Shown here: in pieces, positions 1-5,086 of the stretch
How positions within the stretch are numbered: position 1 is the stretch's first letter
Layout of the letters: every line of letters begins with the position of its first letter
NCBI GenBank assembly: GCA_003155275.1
Contig: PMCC01000178.1
Span: 1 to 5,086 of the forward strand
Source: Actinomycetota bacterium
GTDB lineage: Bacteria > Actinomycetota > Humimicrobiia > Humimicrobiales > Humimicrobiaceae
Direction: 5' to 3'
Length of the DNA: 5,086 nucleotides
Notes under the pieces: model-generated
Told to the model about the DNA's origin: nothing
Database searches by the model: none
What the model saw: only the letters and a program-made list of their open reading frames with translations
Position numbers and translations under genes: made by a program

Positions 1-126
1 AAAATCCTCAAAAGCCGCCATATATTTGATATTTTCACTAAATTGCTCTTCCGCTATCTTTAAGACAATAATATTTTATTGATTTAAAGCCGTAATCATT
101 TAAGGTTTTTAATAATTTGTAGTATA

Positions 127-483
127 TTACTTTTTTTCTTTTGGCGGTAAAGAAGCGGCATATTCGAATGATTTGTAAACCCAATCATTCAGGATATCTC
201 CACCTTCCTGCTTAAGCATCCATTCAGGAAAAACTGCGTATTCTTTCATAATCCTTCCCGGCTGGGGCTCAAATTCCTTTGCGCCTTCAAGTTTAAGAAA
301 TGATTCCCTGTCACTTTTAGAAAGCCTTAAAATTATATTATCCTGGTGGACACCCATAAACATATTTGAATTTACAAAAACACAGGGAAGGCCAAACATC
401 TTTCGCTTTTCGACTCCAGCAATGGCCGGCACTATCTTTTCAAAAGTGCTGATAATTTCAGCAGACGGTTTTTCCCATTTCAT
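127..483 (-). CDS. TfoX N-terminal-domain (TfoX/Sxy-like) small protein
   Basis: This is a complete 118-residue protein made of a single TfoX_N-type domain. The family signature is visible as KRKMFGLPCVF at residues 26-36, followed by NMFMGV (40-45), an IILRL strand (50-54), the FEPQPGR turn (71-77) and the EYAVFPEWM segment (81-89). The tail SLPPKEKK is typical of this short, stand-alone subfamily. The C-terminal helix-hairpin domain of the competence regulator TfoX/Sxy is absent, so a competence role should not be assumed; the biochemical function of these short proteins is unknown to me. An AAAGG Shine-Dalgarno motif (minus strand, about 493-497) lies nine bases before the ATG at 483, which supports this start. 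The gene is divergent from the quinone methyltransferase and appears monocistronic here. Its lysine-rich 3' end includes an A7 run in the coding strand just before the stop. The family call is secure and the role is open. Confidence 0.9.
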   Translation of the reverse strand: MKWEKPSAEIISTFEKIVPAIAGVEKRKMFGLPCVFVNSNMFMGVHQDNIILRLSKSDRESFLKLEGAKEFEPQPGRIMKEYAVFPEWMLKQEGGDILNDWVYKSFEYAASLPPKEKK

Positions 484-561
484 TTTTTTAAACCTTTCTT
501 AAAGCCAACCGCATATTTTAATATTATTTTATATGCTTTTGCTGAAAAATACTTATTTTGT

Positions 562-589
562 TTGTAAAAATATATATTAAAGATATTAT
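562..589 (+). promoter_or_regulatory. Candidate sigma-70-type promoter for the methyltransferase gene
   Basis: TTGTAA (562-567) and TATTAT (584-589) are separated by 16 bases and would place transcription start near 596, about 38 bases before the ATG at 634. The surrounding 150-base divergent gap is so AT-rich that -10-like hexamers are common by chance, so this is a suggestion only. I could not pick a convincing promoter for the opposite gene in the same gap. Confidence 0.3.
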
Positions 590-633
590 TCTATTTTAAC
601 TTAAATATAAATTTTATTTCCTGAAGAAATTTT

Positions 634-1353
634 ATGCATGAAAAAAAAGTAAAAGAAATTTTCAGTTCCATTTCCGGAAAATATGACATGGCCAATACAT
701 TATTAAGTTTCGGGATTGAAAAATACTGGCGCAAAAGATTTAACTCCCACATCAAAGGCATTGAAAGAAGAATTCTTGATGCCTGCTGCGGTACAGGCAT
801 GTCGACTTTTTCTGTGCTTAACAAAATACCCGAAAAAGATCTTCAGCAAACTGAGATTTTTGGGATAGACTTTTCAAAAGAAATGCTTGAAATAGCCAAA
901 AAGAGGCTTTTAAAACTTGGAGGGTCAAAACACATCCCCAAAATAAGTTTTTCAGAAGCCGACGCGGCAAATACTTCCTTTGATAATAATTATTTTGATT
1001 TGATAACTGTGGCTTTTGGGTTAAGAAATATTATAGACAGGGATAAAGCCATTGAGGAGTTTTACAGGATAGCAGCCCCGGGCGGCAGGCTTTTGATAAT
1101 GGAGTTTAATATGCCGCAAAGAGGGATTTTCAGCAAATTATACAGGTTTTATTTAAACAGGATTTTAATAAACATAGGGAAAATTATTACAGGAAAAAGA
1201 AATGCCTACCGGCACCTTGCTGAGTCAATAAGGGAATTCCCGAACCCCGAAATTATTGTGGATAAACTAAAAATAGCGGGGTGGAAATCAATAACTACAC
1301 AATCTATGACTATGGGCACTTGTATTATTTATTGTGCTGAAAAGTTTCAATAA
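634..1353 (+). CDS. menG: UbiE/MenG-family demethylmenaquinone (quinone ring) C-methyltransferase
   Basis: This is a class I SAM-dependent methyltransferase of 239 residues, the usual family length. Family members methylate the quinone ring in the last step of menaquinone synthesis (demethylmenaquinone to menaquinone), and in some bacteria an equivalent ubiquinone step. The N-terminal UbiE signature is at residues 16-33 (KYDMAN...SFG...YWR). The SAM-binding motif I is ILDACCGTG at 47-55, followed by the acidic GIDFSKEML (78-85). The second UbiE signature spans about 127-158 (AFGLRNI..., PGGRLLIMEF). The late family block SIREFPNPE is at 198-206, and the protein ends with an AGW...TMGTCIIYCAEK block. 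The start has only a weak GAAG Shine-Dalgarno about seven bases upstream, but the N-terminus aligns naturally with the family. No other quinone-synthesis gene is in the window. menG is preferred over ubiE only because menaquinone is the commoner substrate; the sequence alone does not decide it. Confidence 0.93.
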   Translation: MHEKKVKEIFSSISGKYDMANTLLSFGIEKYWRKRFNSHIKGIERRILDACCGTGMSTFSVLNKIPEKDLQQTEIFGIDFSKEMLEIAKKRLLKLGGSKHIPKISFSEADAANTSFDNNYFDLITVAFGLRNIIDRDKAIEEFYRIAAPGGRLLIMEFNMPQRGIFSKLYRFYLNRILINIGKIITGKRNAYRHLAESIREFPNPEIIVDKLKIAGWKSITTQSMTMGTCIIYCAEKFQ

Positions 1354-1369
1354 TTGCAGGAATATGTAA

Positions 1370-1412
1370 TCTATATAAAGTTTATAGAAGGATTTTTCGA
1401 AAATTATTTTTT
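1370..1412 (+). terminator. Weak AU-rich terminator region between convergent genes
   Basis: Two small hairpins lie in the gap after the methyltransferase stop. The first pairs TCTATA (1370-1375) with TATAGA (1383-1388) around a seven-base loop and is followed by a T5 run (1393-1397). The second pairs ATTTT (1392-1396) with AAAAT (1400-1404) around TCG and is followed by a T6 run (1407-1412) that runs into the 3' end of the opposite gene. The stems are almost entirely A/T, so they would be weak. The T-runs favour plus-strand termination. Confidence 0.3.
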
Positions 1413-2570
1413 CATTATCATGCTGGTAAGTTTGTCTATACTGCCTGCAACAGCTGATTTAGGATAAAGTTCGATAACTGATTTGCCCTTATTCATAGAT
1501 ATAGGAACCATTATGCTGCTAGGAATAAAAATGTCGATTTTTCTTAATATTGTTGCTTCTATTTCATTTAAATCTATGCCGACTTTGGTATTCGCCCTGT
1601 TCATGATAGTAATTATTTTATGGTCTGGAAATTTCAACTGTCTCAGGAGATTTAAAGAAACTTTTAAATTTTTTATGCTTGCAACATCCATGCTTGAAAC
1701 CATACAAAGCCAATCCAATCTCTTAAGCATAGCAAGAACTTCTTCTGAAAATCTGGATGGACAATCAATAACCAAGTAATCAAAAATTTTATTAAGCATA
1801 TCAAACATTTTAATAGTAGTACCAAGATCTATCAACTCAGATTGCGAAGGATCCGTTGGCGCAGGCAATATTTTTATCCCGGAAGGATGAGTGGATAAAA
1901 AACCATTTAAAAACTCCAAAGTTAGAATTTCCTTTATCATAGTCAAGTCAAAAATTGTCTGTTTAGGGTAAATGTTTAAAATCAATGATGCATCACCAGT
2001 ATCATAATGCATATCAAATAATGCCACATCTTTTGAGCTCTTTTTTAATAAATTAATTGCAAGGTTCGTTGCAACAAAAGATTTTCCGGCTCCACCTTTT
2101 GTGCTGAAAACCATTATATTTTTACATAAAAGCTTTAATTTATTTTCCACATTAGCTTTATTTTCTTCATCATAAGAAGCATATTGCCCCAGTATTTTTG
2201 TTATTTTGACAATCGCATCTTTAAAATCATCCGATTCAAATGGAAATTGTATAATATCAGAAATTCCAAGCTTAAGAGCTCTTTTTAATAGATTTCCAGT
2301 GACTTCAGCGACTAAGGCAATAACCATGACAAAACGCAGACTATTTTCATTATTTTGTATGATCTTTTCAATATCCTCGAAATTTAAATCCGGGCCTAGG
2401 ATAGCAATCACAAGTTTATTTTCTTTTAGAATATGCTCCAAATGCCTGATTCCTGTCATGGTCTTTGTTATATGTATATCCTGAAATTTTTCAAGAGATT
2501 TAACAATAAGCTCATTTTTTCTTTCAGAATTGCTGATTAGAACAGTTTTAATTTTAGTTATGTCTGACAT
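1404..2570 (-). CDS. cpaE: CpaE/TadZ-like MinD/ParA-family ATPase with degenerate receiver domain
   Basis: This 388-residue protein has two parts. Residues 8-125 look like a response-regulator receiver fold that has lost its chemistry: the acidic pair after strand 1 is replaced (VLISNSE, 10-16), the phospho-acceptor strand reads LVIAILGPD (53-61) with hydrophobic residues where Asp should be, and the conserved Lys-Pro is FP (109-110). Residues 150-388 are a MinD/ParA-type ATPase. They show the deviant Walker A KGGAGKS (158-164, with signature Lys158 and P-loop Lys163), the switch I-like LFDMHYDTGD (184-193) and Walker B YLVIDCP (265-271). The C-terminus (GKSVIELYPKSAVAGSIDKL) matches CpaE. 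Known CpaE/TadZ proteins localise Tad/Flp pilus machinery at the pole. No tad, flp or cpa gene lies beside it, so the role is inferred. The start is supported by GAAGGA (2575-2580) four bases upstream, a slightly short spacing. FlhG or MinD are less likely because of the receiver-like N-terminus. Confidence 0.85.
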   Translation of the reverse strand: MSDITKIKTVLISNSERKNELIVKSLEKFQDIHITKTMTGIRHLEHILKENKLVIAILGPDLNFEDIEKIIQNNENSLRFVMVIALVAEVTGNLLKRALKLGISDIIQFPFESDDFKDAIVKITKILGQYASYDEENKANVENKLKLLCKNIMVFSTKGGAGKSFVATNLAINLLKKSSKDVALFDMHYDTGDASLILNIYPKQTIFDLTMIKEILTLEFLNGFLSTHPSGIKILPAPTDPSQSELIDLGTTIKMFDMLNKIFDYLVIDCPSRFSEEVLAMLKRLDWLCMVSSMDVASIKNLKVSLNLLRQLKFPDHKIITIMNRANTKVGIDLNEIEATILRKIDIFIPSSIMVPISMNKGKSVIELYPKSAVAGSIDKLTSMIMKK

Positions 2571-2768
2571 TTAATCCTTCTGTTTGATACCCTATTATTA
2601 ATATTTGCAATTATTGCTGTAACTACCAATTTTATCGGCAGTTTTTAGCAAAATATGAATAATTAATAAAATATTGTGGGGAGTAAGCAAAATGAATGCT
2701 TCAAAGGTAGACAAGAAATAAAATCTTTGCCTATCAAAGAGCGGCCATAAAAAGAGTGTCTTTATTTT

Positions 2769-2837
2769 AATATCACAAATTTTTGTACAAGATTGCCCAA
2801 AGTCCTGTAATATTGCAAGGTTTTGGGCAGTGATATT
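2769..2837. repeat. Nested inverted repeat with three-way-junction-like fold
   Basis: The outer arms AATATCAC (2769-2776) and GTGATATT (2830-2837) are perfect complements over 8 bp. The inner arms TGCCCAAA (2794-2801) and TTTGGGCA (2822-2829) are also perfect over 8 bp. On the right side the two arms abut with no gap, so the stems could stack coaxially. On the left they are separated by 17 bases that contain the palindrome TTGTACAA (2783-2790) and could form a small third hairpin. The inner loop can extend further through CCTG (2804-2807) and GC-A-AGG (2816-2820), with one bulged A. Either strand can fold. Neither strand has a proper T-tract right after it, so it is not a standard intrinsic terminator. 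Alternatives are a small RNA, a 3' untranslated element of the permease mRNA, a cis-regulatory RNA or a decayed mobile-element end. Confidence 0.65.
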
Positions 2838-2840
2838 TTA

Positions 2841-2859
2841 ATCAAATTTAAAGTTTGAT
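2841..2859. repeat. Small hairpin downstream of the permease gene
   Basis: ATCAAA (2841-2846) pairs with TTTGAT (2854-2859). On the plus strand the stem can extend by a T-G and a T-A pair to leave a three-base loop. It begins three bases beyond the outer arm of the larger inverted repeat. On the minus strand it is 42 bases past the permease stop and could be an mRNA 3'-end stabilising stem. It lacks a following T-run, so I do not call it a terminator. Confidence 0.45.
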
Positions 2860-2901
2860 GCAATTCCCCGGCCTATAAGATATGTTTATATTTAATAATT
2901 A

Positions 2902-4134
2902 TTATGGTTCTTCTGAAAGTTTCTGGGACTGCACCATGGCAGACTCTTTAAGCCAAAGTATCAGGAAAACACACAAAACCATTAAGCCTGCAAGGACCAG
3001 CAGTGAAGGCCTGAAAGAGCCGTCTTTTCCTTTCAGCGCTTCCATTCCATATATAAAGACCACAGATGCCTGCCCAGCCAGATTCAGCAGCCCGTTTGAT
3101 GTGCCTTCCGGTGCCGGATGCGTTATTTCTGCAACATACTGGTAACCTACCGGCGCAAGGCTTATAAGGAAAAATCCAAGAAAAAACATTGAAACCATAG
3201 TAAGCCAATACTGGTTTGCAAAAATCACACCTATCATCCCGGGGATGGCCAAAGCCATTCCGAGGAGCATAAATATCTTGCGCTTGTGAAGCCTGTCAGA
3301 AAAAATGGGCAGGACTATTGCCCCGGCTATCCCGCCAATAAGCAATACTCCGCCAAGATTTCCGGCCTGGGAAATTGAAAAGCCCCTTGACCTGACAATA
3401 CTTTCTATCCAGGTGGAAATTCCGTTAAATATACCCATCCCTACAAGGAACAATCCAAGCATTATCCACACATCCTTCATCCTGAGCATGCTTTTTAATC
3501 CATCAAGCATAAGCGCCCGCGTTTCCATCCCCTGCGGGCATGGCGGGGTGGGCGGCGCTTCGCGGGTAAAAATAACAAATATAATTGCGGTAAATGCTGC
3601 AATGCCGCCATATATCAACAGCATTCCGGCTATACCGAAACGAAGGAAAAGGATAGGAGAAAGAACCTGGCCTATAGCTATTCCAAGAAAGTTGGCGACG
3701 AGGGCAAGCCCGGAAGCAGTTGCGCGCTCCTGTATCGGGAACCATTTGGCTGCCACTGTACTTATCGAGTTCATCATAAAAGGCTGCGATACTGCAAGGG
3801 CTATGGTAGTGAGTAAAACGATTGTGTAATTGGCTGCAAAAACGCCTCTCAACAAGCCAAAAACAGCCATTATGCCTACACCGATATTTACTGATTTTCG
3901 GTATCCCAATGTATCTATCATCCATGATACCGGTATGGAAAGCGGAACATAAACTATCATGAAAAGCATTGCCAAAAGCCCTATCTGTAAGTCAGACACT
4001 CCATAGAATTGGGCGGCCGGACCTGTTATCGGAGCAAAACATATCCATAAAATCTGGATCGCTATATTTACAAGCATAAATACAGCAAGTATCGTCCACC
4101 GGTATGGGTAAACCTTAAAACCTCTGTCAGCCAT
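2902..4134 (-). CDS. MFS permease, FLVCR-like subgroup
   Basis: This is a 410-residue inner-membrane transporter with about twelve hydrophobic segments, near residues 11-31, 50-70, 80-99, 102-122, 140-162, 168-190, 222-242, 258-277, 284-303, 308-328, 345-365 and 376-396. MFS motif A is present after helix 2 as DTLGYRKS (74-81), and its weaker half-repeat is FSDRLHKRKIF (278-288). The N-terminal YRW, FYGVSDLQIGLL (43-54), YVPLSIPVSWMID (62-74) and WFPIQERATASGLALVANFLGIAIG (131-155) resemble the FLVCR family. Its eukaryotic members move choline, ethanolamine or haem-related substrates. The central cytoplasmic loop carries PPTPP (194-198), a feature I associate with this subgroup. The substrate of this bacterial relative cannot be read from sequence. 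The ATG at 4134 is chosen because of the strong AAGGAG and the upstream promoter; a longer frame beginning TTG at 4197 would start inside the -35 box. The gene is richer in G+C than its cpaE-like neighbour. Confidence 0.88.
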   Translation of the reverse strand: MADRGFKVYPYRWTILAVFMLVNIAIQILWICFAPITGPAAQFYGVSDLQIGLLAMLFMIVYVPLSIPVSWMIDTLGYRKSVNIGVGIMAVFGLLRGVFAANYTIVLLTTIALAVSQPFMMNSISTVAAKWFPIQERATASGLALVANFLGIAIGQVLSPILFLRFGIAGMLLIYGGIAAFTAIIFVIFTREAPPTPPCPQGMETRALMLDGLKSMLRMKDVWIMLGLFLVGMGIFNGISTWIESIVRSRGFSISQAGNLGGVLLIGGIAGAIVLPIFSDRLHKRKIFMLLGMALAIPGMIGVIFANQYWLTMVSMFFLGFFLISLAPVGYQYVAEITHPAPEGTSNGLLNLAGQASVVFIYGMEALKGKDGSFRPSLLVLAGLMVLCVFLILWLKESAMVQSQKLSEEP

Positions 4135-4144
4135 GTCAGCATTA

Positions 4145-4150
4145 CTCCTT
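4145..4150 (-). promoter_or_regulatory. Ribosome binding site that fixes the permease start
   Basis: Minus-strand AAGGAG lies ten bases before the ATG at 4134. It overlaps the codons of the longer possible reading frame, which argues that the frame upstream of 4134 is untranslated leader. Confidence 0.8.
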
Positions 4151-4168
4151 GTCAATAAAATTTCAACA

Positions 4169-4197
4169 ATAATAGATTTTCTATAACTGTTTGTCAA
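4169..4197 (-). promoter_or_regulatory. Near-consensus sigma-70-type promoter of the permease gene
   Basis: On the minus strand a perfect TTGACA (4197-4192) is followed by a 17-base spacer and TATTAT (4174-4169), five of six to consensus. The predicted transcription start is near 4162, giving a leader of about 28 bases that contains the AAGGAG site. This is the best promoter in the window and suggests substantial basal expression. I see no clear operator palindrome overlapping it. Confidence 0.75.
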
Positions 4198-4242
4198 AGA
4201 AATAAAATTTTTAAGAACATAAGAAAACTTAGCGCAGACTTA

Positions 4243-4251
4243 TGATATAGT
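4243..4251 (+). promoter_or_regulatory. Extended -10 element just before the ABC-F start codon
   Basis: TGATATAGT is a TGN-extended -10 (TATAGT, five of six to TATAAT) ending six bases before the ATG at 4258. The usual seven-base distance would start transcription at or next to the A of the ATG. An overlapping alternative, TATGAT (4241-4246), would give a leader of about five bases. No -35 hexamer is recognisable, as is common with extended -10 promoters. Confidence 0.5.
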
Positions 4252-4257
4252 AACAAC

Positions 4258-5086
4258 ATGAATATTCTTTCAATGGAAAATGTGACAAAAGGATTTACGG
4301 AAAAGATTTTATTTGAAAATGTATCTTTTGGCATTAATGATAACGACCGCATAGGCGTGGTCGGGATTAACGGAACCGGAAAATCAACATTTTTAAAATT
4401 GGTCAGCGGCAATATTGAGCCGGATTCTGGAAAAATAGTCCGCTCATCCGGCCTTGCTGTACAATCTCTTTCGCAGACGCCAGAGTTTGAAGAAAGCGCC
4501 AATGTCCTTGAATCTATATTACACGGTGAACACCCGTTGATGAAAATAATCACCTCATATGAAAATGCGGCGCACCTGTTTTCAGAAAATCCGGATGATG
4601 AAAATCTCCAGGAAAAACTTACTGAGCTTACTGTAAAAATGGACCAGTCAGATGCATGGAAAGTTGAATCACAGGCAAAGAGCATATTAAACAAACTGGG
4701 GATATCTGATGTCACAGTGAAAATAAAAAACTTATCCGGCGGCCAGAAAAAAAGAATTGCTCTTGCAGAAGCTTTGATACACCCCGCAGATTTGCTTATA
4801 CTGGATGAACCTACAAATCATATTGACCTGGAAACTATTAAATGGCTGGAAGATTATTTAAGCCAGCTTAGAGGCGCTCTTATGCTGGTGACCCATGACC
4901 GCTATTTTCTCAATAGGGTCGTTAACCGTATCATCGAAATAGACAAGGGCAAGCTTTACTGCTATGACGGTAATTTTGAATATTTCCTGGAAAAGAAAAC
5001 ATTGCGGGAAGAAGCGCAGAACCAAATTGATGAGAAACGCAGGCGTTTATATATAAATGAACTGGCGTGGATACGGCACGGAGCAA
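4258..5086 (+). CDS. uup: Uup-type ABC-F ATPase, partial (cut by window edge)
   Basis: The first 276 codons of an ABC-F protein are present: the whole N-terminal ATPase domain and the start of the interdomain linker. ABC-F proteins have two ATPase domains and no membrane domain, and they act on the ribosome. Visible motifs are Walker A GINGTGKST (36-44), signature LSGGQ (159-163), Walker B LLILDEPTN (179-187) with catalytic Glu184, and switch His213 in VTHDRYFL. The linker begins near residue 245 with a charged helix and reaches ELAWIRHGA (268-276), which matches the Uup/YfmR block that normally continues into an arginine-rich segment. The first codons (MNILSMENVTK) fit the family start, and an in-frame TGA at 4243-4245 rules out an earlier one. 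No Shine-Dalgarno motif precedes either this ATG or the next in-frame ATG at 4273. The gene is divergent from the permease across 123 bases. Other ABC-F subtypes (EttA, antibiotic-resistance types) are less likely, but the missing second half would settle this. Confidence 0.88.
   Translation, partial: MNILSMENVTKGFTEKILFENVSFGINDNDRIGVVGINGTGKSTFLKLVSGNIEPDSGKIVRSSGLAVQSLSQTPEFEESANVLESILHGEHPLMKIITSYENAAHLFSENPDDENLQEKLTELTVKMDQSDAWKVESQAKSILNKLGISDVTVKIKNLSGGQKKRIALAEALIHPADLLILDEPTNHIDLETIKWLEDYLSQLRGALMLVTHDRYFLNRVVNRIIEIDKGKLYCYDGNFEYFLEKKTLREEAQNQIDEKRRRLYINELAWIRHGA

Larger units (their letters stand above)
2571..2901. other. 331-base intergenic stretch rich in inverted repeats, no protein gene
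   Basis: This gap lies between the cpaE-like start and the permease stop, both on the minus strand. From the left it holds the cpaE ribosome binding site (2575-2580) and a perfect small palindrome GCAAT-T-ATTGC (2607-2617) that could be an operator in the cpaE leader. A plus-strand GGGGAG (2678-2683) lies eight bases before a nine-codon reading frame (2692-2721). A hairpin TCTTTG/CAAAGA spans 2724-2740 with a five-base loop, and a weaker AAAGA/TCTTT hairpin spans 2751-2763. The large nested inverted repeat at 2769-2837 comes next, followed by a hairpin at 2841-2859 and an AT-only repeat TATAA/TTATA at 2874-2890. I see no recognised riboswitch class, tRNA or insertion sequence. The density of repeats suggests regulatory RNA or termination function, but nothing in the sequence proves transcription. 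Confidence 0.6.

Noticed and set aside
38..135. Frameshift at the A7 run extending the TfoX-like protein into the downstream open frame.
   Set aside because: The protein already ends with the normal SLPPKEKK tail of its subfamily, so no extension is needed.
127..483. Competence regulator TfoX/Sxy.
   Set aside because: Only the N-terminal domain is present and the length and tail match the short stand-alone subfamily; no competence genes are nearby.
2841..2859. Intrinsic terminator for the permease on the minus strand.
   Set aside because: The stem is AT-rich with one G-C pair, and the following minus-strand bases (TAAAATATC) have no T-tract.
2692..2860. Possible cyclic-di-GMP (GEMM) or other known riboswitch, suggested by the AAAGGTAG and structured stems.
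   Set aside because: The conserved GEMM core (CGCAAAGC-type segment and its tetraloop/receptor) is absent. No other riboswitch consensus that I know fits, and there is no plus-strand gene directly downstream to control.
2874..2890. TATAA/TTATA inverted repeat as an operator or attachment site.
   Set aside because: It is a 5-bp, all-A/T repeat in AT-rich sequence, expected by chance.
4194..4715. Minus-strand open frame opposite the ABC-F gene, and similar long frames antisense to or overlapping the permease (2882-3145, 2948-3208, 3305-3829, 3503-3925), the cpaE-like gene (1483-1779, 2206-2484) and the methyltransferase (591-824).
   Set aside because: Each lies over a gene with clear family motifs and shows no recognisable domain of its own, so these are frame shadows.

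Overview
The window is an AT-rich bacterial chromosome segment with four complete protein genes and the first part of a fifth. No rRNA, tRNA, CRISPR array or insertion sequence is visible. Shine-Dalgarno motifs precede most of the genes. A menaquinone/ubiquinone-type C-methyltransferase points to a bacterium that makes a respiratory quinone. A CpaE-like ATPase points to Tad-type pili or another polar machine encoded elsewhere. I cannot name the phylum from these genes; a Gram-negative or uncultivated AT-rich lineage is only a guess.

Layout. Positions 1-126 hold no gene I can defend, though two minus-strand frames look faintly coding. A minus-strand gene at 127-483 encodes a TfoX N-terminal-domain protein. 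It is divergent from a plus-strand UbiE/MenG methyltransferase at 634-1353, across a very AT-rich 150-base gap. The methyltransferase converges on a minus-strand CpaE/TadZ-like ATPase at 1404-2570, with weak AU-rich hairpins and T-runs in the 50-base gap. Next is a 331-base non-coding stretch (2571-2901) that is unusually rich in inverted repeats. Its main element is a nested, three-way-junction-like fold at 2769-2837. A minus-strand MFS permease of the FLVCR-like type follows (2902-4134). It has a near-consensus promoter and a strong ribosome binding site, and together these fix its start at 4134. Divergent from it is a plus-strand Uup-type ABC-F ATPase (4258 to the window edge). That gene has an extended -10 element six bases before its ATG and no ribosome binding site, so its mRNA may be leaderless.

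The genes do not form one pathway or one operon. They look like independent housekeeping and accessory units: quinone methylation, pilus or polar ATPase, small-molecule transport and ribosome-associated ABC-F. The unexplained signals are the structured intergenic stretch at about 2690-2860 and the apparent leaderless start of the ABC-F gene. I found no convincing new multi-gene system.
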